DNA from: Gremmenia infestans
Taxonomy: Eukaryota > Ascomycota > Leotiomycetes > Helotiales > Hamatocanthoscyphaceae
Length of the DNA: 64,000 bases
Direction of reading: 5' to 3'
NCBI GenBank assembly: GCA_032629725.1
Contig: JAFEVB010000014.1
Coordinates: 682,001 to 746,000 of the forward strand
A model generated the notes under the pieces. It was not told where the DNA came from, ran no database searches, and saw only the letters and a list, made by a program, of their open reading frames with translations. This document shows, one piece after another, positions 44,922 through 56,847 of this stretch. Position 1 is the first letter of the stretch; each line of letters starts with the position of its first letter. The translations under genes and the position numbers were made by a program.

Positions 44922-46318
44922 ATGAAATTCTCGTCTCTGTGCTGTATCGCGGGCCTCGCGCCACTTATGTCTTCGGCATGTCTCCTCCCTGAAGAGCAGG
45001 AGGGATTACCAAGGCTGGCACGCCGCCAATCATCCGGTAATGGTATTGCTATCGCAACTGGCGACCGCTACAGCTCTGGCACTATAGCGCCACGAGGGCT
45101 GGGGACACAAACCACCACGTTGACGTCGCTTTTGAACGTCAAGGAAATCGAAAGCGGCTTGAAAGGGCTCAAGAGTGTGTACGGCATCTCAACCTTCACG
45201 ACTCCGTATACTACCTATAATGGAGCAAGTCTCGCTGGTGGCAAAGTTGGAGGAAATGGAACGTGCAACGACGCATACCGTGTGTACTTGAACTCCGCTA
45301 TCCACGCGCGAGAGCGAGGAGCCTCAGACGGTCTCCTGTTCTTTATTGGCGACCTGCTATACGCCAACAAGAACAATGTTGGCTTGAAATATGGCTCTAA
45401 ATCCTATACCCATGCTCAGGTAGTGTCAGCTCTGTCGACTGGGATAGTCTTTGTGCCGCTGAGTAACCCCGACGGCGTGGCATATGATCAGTCTTCAAAC
45501 AGCTGCTGGCGCAAGAACCGTAACCCCGCGTCATCCACAGGTTCTTCTGATTCCATTGGCGTGGATTTGAATCGTAATTTCGACTTTGTGTGGGACTTCA
45601 CCAAGGAATTTGCTTCTAGCGCGAGGTCTAGCGTTGCCTCCACCGACCCTTCTGATGAGACTTTTCATGGTACGGTGATGGCTTCCAGACTTCCCCCCCC
45701 GATTGGATTGAATTGCAAGCTAATTTCCGACTCTCAGGTACCAGTGCCTTTTCTGAGCCCGAGACGCAGAGCATCAAATGGATCACGGATACCTATAGCA
45801 AGATCCGCTGGTTCCTCGATCTGCACTCGTATGCCGGAGATGTCTTATATAGCTGGGGTAGCGATGAAAACCAGGCGAAATATCCCACCATGAACTTCCT
45901 AAACTCTCAATACAACAGTGTTCGGGGTATTTTGACCGACACGCCGGGTTCTGGTAGCGGATATGGCGAATACAGCCCAACGAATGAGAGCAGTGGCAAC
46001 ATTGATGCAGCAACACGAATCGGTAGCGCCATGAGCACCGCCGCCGGGCGCGACTATTCCGTGTTCCCTGCTGCGAACCTGTATCCGACTTCAGGAGCGA
46101 GTGATGACTACCATTACTCACGCCATTTTGCTGATACTTCATTGAATCTCGTTCATGCCTATACGGTCGAGTTTGGATTCGGGAATGATGATGCCTCGTG
46201 TCCGTTCTACCCCAGTCAATCGCAGCACAATCAGAACATCAAGGAGATTGGTGCGGGGTTCATGGAGTTGCTGTTGGCGGCGGTTGATGTTGGCGTTGGA
46301 GATCCAGTGAGCTGTTAG
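44922..46318 (+). CDS. Secreted M14 zinc carboxypeptidase
   Basis: Two exons, 44922-45669 and 45738-46318, give 442 residues; the 68-nt intron (GTACGG...TCTCAG) splits the Gly of FHGTSAFSEPET. A signal peptide is present (MKFSSLCCIAGLAPLMSSA) with a Lys/Arg-containing pro region before RQSSGNG. The M14 motifs are in order: HARERG (zinc His and Glu), SNPDGVAYD, DLNRNFDFVWDF (substrate-binding Asn-Arg), LDLHSYAGD (third zinc ligand) and YTVEFGFGND (catalytic Glu). The protein should be an exported exopeptidase that removes C-terminal residues. The propeptide is much shorter than in pancreatic-type carboxypeptidases, as in many fungal members. Confidence 0.93.
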
Positions 46319-47345
46319 AGACGAAGATCTTTTAGTGAGAGCCGAAGAGGATGATGCCGAGTGTCTTGGTTAATTTTACCGTTATTTCAAGGACCATACC
46401 TAGTATGAAAGCCATCTTAAAATTAATGCAGCCCACTTGGCAAGTAAAGAACATAAAGTGCGGAGTATTCCTCGGGAAGTTGAAGACAGAGAAACAAGCG
46501 TATCAAAATGTGAAGACTCTTTCCGTGGAAGAAGTCAAAAGGAAATGAACTCCAATCAGCAGATAGTCACGTGAGTAAATATTGGTAACGAAAGACAGGT
46601 GAAAGAGAAATGTCGTAGAATTAGGTTGGATTTTTGAGGCGCCTCGCGTATATGAACGGAAGTATACTAATGCACGTGATATAAACAAGACTCTAAGTAC
46701 CTAGGTAGCTTCCAAAGTCAAGAATGCAAGTGAGCCTTCGTTCCACTGGGTATAAGGGCCCACGAGAAATAATAGGTATCTCAACGGGGTCAAACCCGAC
46801 ACGGTCAACCACCAAGTAGGCAGGGCTATCACGTGAGTGCAGCAAATGCATATTTTGAGAATGAACATGACTGAATATGACCAGGCATGACTCGTAGGCT
46901 ATGCGAGATGCGACTCGATCGACGGTCTGAATAGCAGGGCAGGGCTTTTTAAGGTTCAAAATGATATTTGACCCCGCAACAACAGCACGGGAAAAGCCAT
47001 AAACTTACTTCCCCCAATAGGAGTGAGATGCTGAGTGAAGAGAAGAATAGGATAGCATTAAACCATTCAGGTGCACTTGCACTTTTGTGTTCCCATTTGA
47101 CGTTCAGATAAAAGATATTTTCATCTCCCCTCCCCATTCCTCATGCACGTGAGTGTGGCTAGCCTCGCTTCTCCACTTAAAGCTAAATACTCGTGATGCC
47201 CTTCCTACAAGCGGTTATTCATCATGAAAGCAAAATTGGCGAAGACGCCGAAAACTCCCGAGAACTCCGATTCTTCTCCAACGGGGAACTCACGCCTCCA
47301 TTTACTCCATTGACATCCTTCGACTGTCCTGGAACCAGTTCCACC
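46319..47345. other. Intergenic spacer
   Basis: No supported gene. The frame of the next gene is open upstream to an ATG at 47196, so part of 47196-47345 could be coding if the longer start is used. Confidence 0.45.
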
Positions 47346-49969
47346 ATGAGTGAGGGCAACCAGGTGCCGCCGAACGACTCTCTCACCTCTATCACCCCGG
47401 ATGAGGCAAACAGAATCATCCATTCGCACAGAAAAGTGAGATATGGTGAGCTCGCGATGTCTTTCCTAGATATCCAGTCCAGTGCCCCCTTCAGAGGCTA
47501 AATCTTCTCGTACCTGCGTAGGCACCGCATGCTGGCCTTGCAGACAACGCAAGGTAAAGTGTGACAATAAACATCCGTGTGAGAATTGTGTGAAACGAGA
47601 CCATGCCAGTCTTTGCTCGTACAATCCGAAGCAGAATGCGACAAAGCAAACAGCATCTGTAGCAGGAGCCAAGAGACCAAGGTCGGCGGGAAGTGAGAGC
47701 TCTTCTAGGAAAGAAGATGACAGGTGGCCGAGAACAACCGGTGAGTCCCGTAATCTCTAATCGCGATATCACATATCTTTTCCCGGCGAAGGCTCGGAGA
47801 TGATCACTGGGTGCAGTGTCCACTACCCCAGACCCCACATGTCGTGCGGTATCGTGTCACCAGTTGTGCACTACCATATACTCTTCTATTCCCGAGTTGC
47901 TCCGGGGGTTTGCAGCTAACGATAGCTCAGACGAAGATGACCCCAATGAGTCCCGGTATCTTGGCCAGAACAGCATTGCTGCCTTTCTTAGTGAGGCGAG
48001 GGCCGGTCAAACATCAGGAGATGGTGAGCAAGATGTTATTCGAAAAGATATAATGCCCATTTTGGGGCTGCAAATATCAACCTCGTCGTATCCATTTATG
48101 TCCAAAGAACACATGGACAAGGTCAAGGAAGACATCGCTGCGGCGTTACCTTCAGATAGAGACGTTTTAAAGTAAGTGATATGGTATCCAATGGTCTGTA
48201 CCCAGGCTTATACCGTGATCGATATCGCCTATTTTGCTGACGCCGCGTCCAGGACTTTCCAAATCTACAAACAGATAGTCCAACCCTTCTGGGGTCTTCT
48301 CATAGATATCGAGGACTTTGAATCGAAGTTGTGTATCTACCTCGAGGACCGAAGTGCTACTGCAAAGCATCCTGCCAATGGCGGCAAGGGAGTCTCCTCT
48401 GCCTGGTTGGGAATGCTGTTCGCGGTACTCGCAGTTGCAACTAATTATACAGAATTGTCATATCACAAGCGAGTTGCTACATCCCAAGCCTTTGGTATGT
48501 CAGTTGTGTCCTGTGCAAATTTGTTCTGACATTCATCTAGTCCAGGCGTCATTCCACTGCTTGAGGCTTTCAAACTTTTTGATCCGACCCTCATTAGAAT
48601 CACTCCAGGCACTCCTAATCCTTGGATTTGTTCTGGCAAACGACATGAAAGCAGAGGCATCTTGGGCTCTGATAGGACTCACTTGTAGACTTGCCCAAGC
48701 ACTTGGGCTTCATCGAGGCCCTCATGAAAATGCACGGGTTCCTCAACCAACAGCCAGCGATCTACCTAGAAGGAAGCTTTGGTGGGTAATCTTGTTTTGC
48801 TTTCTGAATCTTGCTAATACATGTAAAGGTGGACAATTGTGTGGCAAGATAGCTTACTCTCGCTTTCATTTGACCGCTCACCCATTGCCGTGATGACACG
48901 ATGCCAGTTGCCACTAGGACCTACTGCGGATGAAGGCTGGTCATACACCGAGGCAATGTACCAACTTTGCTCGAAGATCCTCGAGTCCGTGAACAACGAC
49001 AGCAACGCCGATCCGGATTTCAATCAGATCATCAAAGACTCACAGGAAGTAGAAAATATCCGTCAACAAGTTTGCCCTCAATTTCGACACAAAGATTCTT
49101 GCAAGACTGTGCAAGATCGGCTGCAGTATTTTGCCGTCCGCCTTCACACTGCTTTTGTTGTGTCCGTCTTGTGCAGACCTGCTCTCCGCCGAGGAGAGAT
49201 AATTGGAATGGATGTTGCGCAGAAAGAGATGCTGGCTGCGAAATGCAAGCAGAATCTGACCGAGACGGTGCGCATGTATCTCAAAATGCACTCCTTGAGT
49301 GTCATTCCAACTCGGTCTTGGGCTTTCACCTACCACGGTTTATCATCTGCAGTGCTACTTGGCATCCTGGGCGAGACGAAGACAGATCCGGAAGTGAGAC
49401 AGCTGCAAGGAGACCTAATATCAGCACTCTCAACTACAGCTGCGAGAGACCAGACTTCGATGCATTTGCCCCAATCCGAAAAGGATATCGAGTTGAGTGG
49501 TCCGCTATCTCGTGCCCTAGCGGCATTGAAAAACATCTATGACCACGGTTGGGTCGTTGAAGGACAGCCCGGGAATAGTCTCGACCCCAACCCCGCGCAG
49601 AATGAAAATCAATTTCAATTTCAGCAGCAACAAAATGCGGCCCTTGCGATGGCTTCAATGCAGAATGGCCTATTGCCTCCGTAAGTTTCTCCCCACCTTT
49701 GAACATGACTCAACACTGATCACTTTCAGCATCGATTATAACCAACAACTGATGCCGTCGGGCATGGCCTCTCCTCAAATCGTCGACCAGACAATGAACA
49801 TGTCACCGATGGATTTGTTTGACTCTATATTTTGGGGTAAGGAATTTTTCCTTGGAGTCTCCCGAATTGTAGCTAACGAATGATAGATCCCTATCCATAC
49901 AATGGCGTAGATGTAGATCAGCTCGGGGGGTTTGATTATACGCAACCACCATTATACCCTCAATTCTAA
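47346..49969 (+). CDS. Zn2Cys6 / fungal_trans transcription factor
   Basis: Eight exons fit in phase: 47346-47445, 47522-47740, 47817-48171, 48253-48494, 48541-48781, 48829-49680, 49730-49836 and 49887-49969, giving 732 residues. The start MSEGNQVPPNDS precedes LTSITPDEANRIIHSHRKVRY; an in-frame ATG at 47196 would add 50 residues. The zinc cluster is TACWPCRQRKVKC...CENCVKRDHASLC. The middle domain includes FQIYKQIVQPFWGLL, TCRLAQALGLHRGPHEN and RRKLWWTIVWQDS, typical of fungal_trans. The tail is Gln/Asn/Met-rich (QFQFQQQQN) with DLFDSIFWDPYPYNG near the end, a likely activation region. The target genes are unknown. The third exon boundary (acceptor at 47816) is the least certain. Confidence 0.88.
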
Positions 49970-50842
49970 TGTATGAATCAAAAAAATCAAAAACTTCAAC
50001 CATAGGCACTGAGCTATTCGGTTTTGAAAACTCGTGGACATAGAATATCCGTCCGGCTTCCCGCTATGCAATCAAAGTGAAGCCAGCCTGTTTAGCAAAT
50101 GTCTCAATAGACCATGCGAAACCTCCTCCCTCTAGTGTTCCAATAACTAGAACTGCATCCCACAAGTCATTCGACGTTCCGCAATCTCATTTTTCCGCGG
50201 CTGATGGGGCTGAATCCTGCGGGATCCAGCTCCATGATCTAGGCTAGATCGTAAATTTATGAACAAATCCTCTGCATTTTCAGTTTTCCTTATACTGTAT
50301 AAAAGGTGGGTCCATCCCATGGCGGGGAAATCCCACGCCAAGCCGAGTTTATCTTCACAACGACACTACTCTTGAGTATCATTTCCCCACCCTCTATAGG
50401 TCCTTCTTCGTTTCACTTTTCAAAATCTGGAGTATCGTTTTCTCCTGGGTATATTTCGCCATAGAAAGATCACTTGGGTAAAAGTTTGCACGTAATCTTT
50501 GCCCCGCTACGACCCCTCACCCACCTGCTTCTTTCGGATCGGCAATCTGGGTCGATCATCAACCCGAAAGGCTCAACCAGCCATTGGAAATCGAAAAGCC
50601 GCATTATAGACACTATGAGCTCTGAGATGCCGATCGGTATTCCGGAATTACTGTTATCGCACGTTGATTGGCAACGTTGCATCTTATGTGCAGACACGTG
50701 ATGCACAATGAGGGGTTTCAGCGCAATACAAAGCTCCTGCTCTCGTACCTTGGTCTGGATTTACTCTCTTTCACTCGTTGGCTGTATAGGCGTGAGAGAC
50801 GAGACACCTGCCCGTCGAAGTGCTGGGCAACAGAGTCTCGGG
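49970..50842. other. Intergenic spacer / promoter of the secreted protein gene
   Basis: I see no independent gene. The downstream gene's frame is open back to an ATG at 50708, which would add 45 residues including another hydrophobic stretch. Confidence 0.45.
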
Positions 50843-52761
50843 ATGCGGGGCGTGAAGCAATACACGCTAGGGCTGGCCGCTACATTGGGTATCGATGTTT
50901 CGCAGGCCTTCAATGCTCCTTCTGATGTACCGACATGGTGTGGGAAGCCGTATATGATTTCGTGCGTAGACAATCTTTCCCGCGCGAAACAAATGCTGAT
51001 TCTGGAGCTAGAAATCACTCCCTTGATCCAGGAGGGCAATTCCAGTTCCCTACTCCTCAAAAAGATCCGTTGCTATACGTGACTGTTCAGCCACGATATA
51101 GCATATTTCTTGAAAACGATGAATCTGGATCTGTCATTGTGGATGCAGCTATTTCCCACACCTTCGGCCAGGCATACAAGAATGCCTCATTCGACAATCC
51201 TGGGACGAACTCAAGCAATGCTTTCACCACCGTAGATTTTGAGATTCACAATGAAGAGAGCGGAGCACTTCTTGTGTCTAGTTCAGTACCGGTCAACTCG
51301 ACTGGGAACTTGTTCGGGTTTTCATTCTCGTCGTTCTCTCCCCGGTTTCAACCTTACGAGATTTCCATTTACGGGACTTCTCCAGACGGTCAGCAGATAT
51401 ATACTGGTAGTACACAATTATACATTCTGCCATCACGTACATATGGCAGTGCTGTGAAAATCGACAACTTATTCGGTGGTCTTTACGTCCAAAATGCGAA
51501 TAACTCTTATTCCGGCTGGTACAGGTAAGTCGGGGGATTCTTTTTGACTTTATAGATTTGAAGAATTATTTATTTTAGAATGATTGGTTATTCCTGTTCC
51601 ATTGTCAACGTTTTTGCTTCAGTACTGATCCTCGAAAATAGTATCTTCCCAAATGGAGGCTACGCAGGCGGCGGCCAGGTGATACCCGACAACATTACCT
51701 ACACCCCCCTCGAGACGTACGTGGCTCAAGGCTACAACACCATCAACATCGTTCCTGATGGCGGAACACCAGAGCAATCCTACCCCACCGCGACCCTGGC
51801 CACATACTGGGACCTCATGGATTCCCTCAACCTCTTCAACATCTACGACATGCGCTTCGCCTTTCAAAATAGCACGCGCATATCGGACCAAGTCGCGCTC
51901 TGGCAAAACAGAAGCAGTCTCCTGATGTGGTATACAGCAGACGAACCAGACGGCTGGTCTTACGCCTTGAACTCGACGAAAGTGGCTTATGACCAGTTGA
52001 AAGAACTGGATCCCTACCACCCCATCTCCCTAGTTCTCAACTGCCAGGATTTCTACTACAAGGAATACGCCGGCGGCGGGGATGTTGTTTTCGAGGACGC
52101 GTACCCGGTCGCTATAAATGCTACGTGGTCCATCCCCTGGGACACAGCCTGCAATACGACGTACGGCGATTGCGGGTGTGATAATTGTATAGGCGAGTTG
52201 ACAGACGTGTCGGATCGCCTCGATGACTTTGCGCTGTATCAAGCAAATCTCGGGCCTGGGACGATAGGCAGGAAGCCTACGTGGAGTGTGCTGCAGGCGT
52301 TTGGGGAGCAGGATTATTGGCAGAGTATCCCTAGTGCGCAGGAGGTGGAGAATATGATGATGTTGAGTGTTAACCACGGCGCGATGGGGATCACGTATTG
52401 GATCTACCCGTCTACGGACGATATCAATGTTGGGGCTGGGGATCTGGGCAAAGTGTTCCAGACGGAGGTTGTGAAGGACTTCTTATTCGGGACGCATGTG
52501 GTGAAGGGGCTCAAGGTTGGGGGCGAGGTGCTAGTGGATGCTAGTGCGTGGGTCTTGGGCGGCAAGATGTTGGTTGGCGTTGCGAGTGGCCGGTACACGG
52601 ATGAGAGTGCGGTGGTTAGTATCGAGTTGCCTGGGAGTGTTGATGCTGTAGAGCAGGTGCTGTACGGGGATTCAAGTTGGGCTGTCGAGGATGGTAAACT
52701 GACGAAAAGCGGGCTGAAGGCGCTCGAGGTGGTTGTTCTGGTGTTGAATATCAGCTCTTGA
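50843..52761 (+). CDS. Large secreted glycosidase-like protein
   Basis: Three exons, 50843-50961, 51012-51524 and 51579-52761, give 604 residues. The first intron is 50 nt (GTGCGT...GCTAG) and joins CGKPYMIS to NHSLDPGGQFQFP. The N-terminus MRGVKQYTLGLAATLGIDV looks like a signal peptide; an upstream ATG at 50708 is an alternative. The first ~200 residues are beta-rich (LYVTVQPRYSIFLENDESG). The rest looks like a TIM-barrel enzyme: IFPNGGYAGGG, YVAQGYNTINIVPDGG, LLMWYTADEPDGW and GITYWIYPSTDD. Acidic residues in TADEPDGW resemble glycosidase active-site strands. I recall similar fungal proteins annotated only as glycoside hydrolase subgroup. The CAZy family and substrate are not evident. Confidence 0.8.
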
Positions 52762-53304
52762 AGTCTTTACCAAGGCCTTGTATTCTGCGTTCGTACGGTC
52801 TTGACTCTCTCCGCATATTGGAAACTCGCCGACGATTTAATAGACGAATGAATATCGAGATCTATGGAAATCAACACACGTTCAGTCAGGCTCAAAAATT
52901 GTATGTGCGTCGCATTGCTACTTTCATGACCCCTTATGCCTCCCACGAAGGAGCTCTTGAAAGGTACGATGCATCGATCTCCCAGCCGCGAGTACAAATA
53001 AACGAGTGGGAATTTATCGCGTGCGTCCTAAAGTATCACATCAAAGCCATCATCCTCCTAACTCTAACCCCTGGGAAGCTATCCTCGCAACTATCTTACA
53101 ACTATCCACTCGATGCATAAAAGTGACGAAGTCTGATTCCATGCCAAAGTCATGAAAGCGAGTCTTCGATATGGTATGCCAGTATTCGTTTCCTGCTTAG
53201 CAACATCGGCCGAATAACTATTACAGGTATGAGTCAAGTCATTAGTAAAGGTCTTGAACCGAGAGATTGGAGGCAGGTTAATGACTCACGCAAACTATTC
53301 AATC
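52762..53304. other. Convergent intergenic spacer
   Basis: No supported gene; a 120-residue plus frame from 52758 overlaps the preceding stop region and shows no coding features. Confidence 0.55.
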
Positions 53305-54073
53305 CTAAGACATTGGCAGTCGGACCGCATAGAAAGTACCATCCTTAGCATACCACCGAACATCCCCAATATCGCCACTATCAATCGTCAAGCGGTTCCG
53401 CTGGGACCAGGTATTATCCAGCTCTCGCACCCAGTAGAAGCGGAACTTGTCGTCGTCAGCAGGCTTCATCTCTTGCGGCTTATCCATCTCCAGATGACCG
53501 GCCATTTGTATCTGCTGGGCCATGATTTCTCCACCCGTGTGGCCAATGGTGCCGAAAGGTGGTTGTTGGAAGCCGGGGCCGTAGTAGGGCTGTGGCTGGG
53601 CCATGTATGGCTGTTGTTGGTAGATTGGTTGGGGCTGCTGGGGAAGTATGGGCATAGGCATAGCGACTGGGTAGTTGACTGGCTGTTGTCCGACCTGGAT
53701 AGATATATAGATTAGCTCAAGATAAACTGGAAGATAAAGTACAGCTGAAAGAACGGCATATCGAAAGGAAGAAATGGCCACTAGGTTGAAGACTTGCTTG
53801 AGGGTAGAAGACTTGTCTGAAGTACTCGGCTGAAACTTGGGGCATGTATGGAGAGAATGTATAAGGGGGTGGGTATACAAGTGCTGGTTGGCTGGGCTGA
53901 ACGACGACTGGGATCGTGGGTAAAGCCGCGGCGGCAGGCACATAGCCTTCGGGGAAGTAGGCTATGCTGCCCACCATGATGGCGCCATCTGAGCGGGGGA
54001 CGTAGGTATGGAAATTGGGCCCATTGGTCGTATCTCGAGTTTGGGGCTGGAAGTTCTCTTCGGCTACCGTCAT
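53305..54073 (-). CDS. Pro/Gln/Tyr-rich hypothetical protein
   Basis: Two exons, 54073-53798 and 53694-53305, give about 221 residues. The intron would start with GC (GCAAGT...ATCCAG, 103 nt), keeping phase 0. The first part is Pro/Val/Tyr-rich (FPEGYVPAAAALPTIPVVVQ); the second has a run of PQPIYQQQPYMAQPQPYYGP. The C-terminal ~60 residues look folded and conserved: FRFYWVRELDNTWSQRNRL followed by DSGDIGDVRWYAKDGTFYAV. I do not recognise a named family. An upstream exon-like segment (54452-54327) encodes MCWPWADVYLEEEP, KRRKPKRVNYYDP and NMWVKLEGGGH and could be its true first exon, spliced to PQTRDTTNG near 54054. If so, MTVAEENF is not the start. Confidence 0.65.
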
Positions 54074-54326
54074 GGCGAGAGTATGATTTTCCGGTGGAAA
54101 GAAGTGGTGGGTTGTTGGGAAGAGTCAGGTTGTAAATCGAGGTTTTATTGGTTGAATAGTTGGGAAAAGAAGACGATATATGTTCGTGTGACGGCAGATT
54201 TGAAAAGTGAATTGGTCGCTCTCGGCCACTTCAAAGCCAGGAAAAAGAGGCGAACACCTCGAGCCCAAGGAAAGAAACCAAAGCACAGCGACATAAGAAA
54301 GAGTAAACAGCCGCTATACTCACAAT

Positions 54327-54452
54327 ATGCCCACCTCCTTCCAATTTAACCCACATGTTGCTTACCGGATCATAGTAGTTGACTCTCTTCGGTTTCCTCC
54401 GCTTGTCTTTAGGCTCCTCTTCGAGATAAACATCAGCCCACGGCCAGCACAT
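54327..54452 (-). CDS. Possible first exon of the Pro/Gln-rich gene, or a separate short gene
   Basis: The ATG at 54452 opens a charged peptide containing KDKRRKPKRVNYYDPVSN and MWVKLEGGGH, then meets a good donor GTGAGT. A phase-0 join to an AG near 54056 gives PQTRDTTNGPN, in frame with the downstream gene. The acceptor has a weak pyrimidine tract, so this remains a proposal. Confidence 0.4.
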
Positions 54453-54820
54453 CTTCAATCAAAGCTCGCTTTAAGGTTTATTGAGGTAGTAGAGGAGAGA
54501 GGAAATTTTGATGGCTGTTAGAAATGTCGAGGTAGTTTGGTTGCAACGATGGTTGAATGTCTTCCATCTCACTTGAAGCCGTTTATATTGACACATTTCT
54601 CGCTTATTACAGTAGCGGCGATTGGATAGGGGGACATGGACGTGACAACCCAATGGCGATGTCCAGCGCATTCATACTGTAAGATAAGGTAGCTGTAGTC
54701 GTGATGTGAGCTGTCAAAGCCGTATAGTTGGCCAAAATCACATACGCCTTTCAATCGGAATTATGAATGTGCTCCCGAATGAACCATGACCGCCGTCCAC
54801 AATCATGAAAGTCTCCAAAT

Positions 54821-56223
54821 TCAAAGACCCCCACTGGACCCGTTCTTCCTATTCCACATCTCCATCCAGCCTTCTCCAAAGTCTTCAACCTCACCATCAG
54901 TAAATTCCTTGATACCTAGGTCGTCGAGAATCCTCTTCATGCCTAGATCATCAGCTTCTACTTCTTCAGCAGTCCGGCTCTCCAATTCATCCCGCAGTGA
55001 CTTCTTTGTACGCTGATTTCCTCTCTCCTCCTGAATCACATGCTCCAGCCAAGATCTCTTTGAAGAATATTCCATGGACTTTTAGATATTAGCTGCTTTC
55101 AATTCCACAAAATAAAGAAGTCCGGAGCGAGCACTTACATGCATCACAGAAAGACTGTGTTTTATGCCCATATGCGCGTTATTTGCTTTTCTCAAAGAGT
55201 CTACTATCTCCAAGTAATGCGACTCTTCCTTTATTTCAAGATTCGCCCCGACTGTTGTCCCACCAGAGATTGAAGTCGAGAACCTCCGACATGTCCAGGG
55301 CCCATCTGCTAATGTATAGCCTCTCACACTTCGTCTGCGTGGCTTTGCAACCATACTTGGAGCTGGCGAGTCTAAGCGAAGTTTGTCTAGGCTCCACGGC
55401 TCTGTGGGATTTCCTTCTTCGCCTGCTGAATCTGGAATACTTCGGTCTCGATCTTTGTTGCCTAGTTTACCTGGACTGCGTGGATAGCCAGGATAGTATG
55501 GAAAGGGGTCAGAAGATCCTGGAGGTGCGGGATCTAGAAAGTCGATGGGAGGTATGGTGCATAACTGCGTTGCGTCTTGAAGGGCTCTTAGAAAGTACAC
55601 GAAGGAAGTGCTGTATGTGAAGTAGAGAATGATCTTTCTGGACGACCCACTATGACCACCCATAAGATATTCCAGGTGAACTTCGAATTCGTTTTCCTTG
55701 CCTCTCTTAATGAACTTCGCCTTTTTGTTGGGAGGCCCGCAGGCGTCGGCGTTTCTTTTTTGGTATTGTCTGGAAAATGTACCTGCCTATAGAATGTCAA
55801 AGGAATGATCTGCGTTGTTCCATTAATAACACTCACCTTTGTCGAAAAAGTCATCTCTTTCCCCTGAATATCCACGTCAGAAGCCTTCAACTCGGAATTC
55901 ATCAGTTCCTCCACCTCGTCTTTGAGCTTCTTGTTTGGAGTTTGAGATAGCCATCGGTGAACCATGCGTGAATATTCCCACATCTGCGAATCTCGAATAA
56001 CGCCATCGAGAGACGTCTCGAGATCGAGACCGACATAGGCTGGAGATTTGAGGCCCTCCTCCTCAATTTTCTGGGGATCTAGCATGGCTACATCGGTGAG
56101 ACCAAAATCTAGGCCGAACTGTTCGGGGAAGGTAGAATGATGACCCGACTCCACTATATAATGTAGGGACCATCCTAATGCTTCCTTTGCTGTCTTTGGG
56201 AATGTAATTTTTGAAGGCGCCAT
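54821..56223 (-). CDS. Hypothetical protein, 430 residues, three exons
   Basis: Exons 56223-55837, 55786-55139 and 55078-54821 join in phase 0 through two good introns (GTGAGT...CTATAG, 50 nt; GTAAGT...AAAAG, 60 nt). The N-terminal block reads KITFPKTAKEALGWSLHYIV and DLETSLDGVIRDSQMWEYSR. The middle has a basic stretch PPNKKAKFIKRGK, then FEVHLEYLMGGHSGSSRK, followed by a hydrophobic ILYFTYSTSFVYFLRAL. A Pro-rich linker and a basic patch AKPRRRSVRGY follow, and the C-terminus is an acidic, helical tail (LRDELESRTAEEVEADDLG). The Met at 56223 (MAPSKITF) is preferred over a longer frame start. I do not recognise the family; a nuclear localisation signal is possible. Confidence 0.8.
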
Positions 56224-56847
56224 TGTCGTTCTGGAGAGGGCGAGACAGTTTGTGTGCTGCCAAAGTTTGTTGTTTTCAACAAAAGGAGGAATCAATGCTG
56301 CAAAGATAATAATCGGAAAGTACGACTGCGAGCGACGGTTAATATTTCTACTAAAGTTAATTTCTAAAATTCACCTATTGATAGGGGTTTCGGACATAAG
56401 AGAAGAGTGAGGATTTCCAGATACTTGGGAACTTCAAGCAGGTCCAAGGAAGCTGATGCATTGGAAAATGCATTAAACATGGCAAGTACTGGCATAACCA
56501 AGCTGTCGCCACCAGACACTAGATATATTCCAGAGATACTAACACAAAAAGGTGTACATATGGCTGAGAACGGATATCTTTCATAACGCAATAAGATTAT
56601 ACGCTCTAAAATCAGACGCCCCCACGCTGTCCACCCAACGGATTGCGTGTAACCATCTACAATATATGTACAATATGGCCAAAGCCAGAGGAGAGTTGTC
56701 CGTCGCTCATGCATGCCACACCCATTAATTGGTCTAAAACATAAATTGAAGGCGTAAAAGGTTGTAGTACAGGGAGGGACCGATATCGGTGGAGGAATAT
56801 AGAGTGTGTATGAAGCAAATCGATCAGCTGAAAGGTCTGGATTCCTT
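56224..56847. other. Spacer between TIM23 and the unknown three-exon gene
   Basis: Both neighbours are on the minus strand, so this holds the TIM23 3' end and the promoter of the unknown gene. A minus frame at 56714-56364 has no motif and is not called. Confidence 0.55.
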
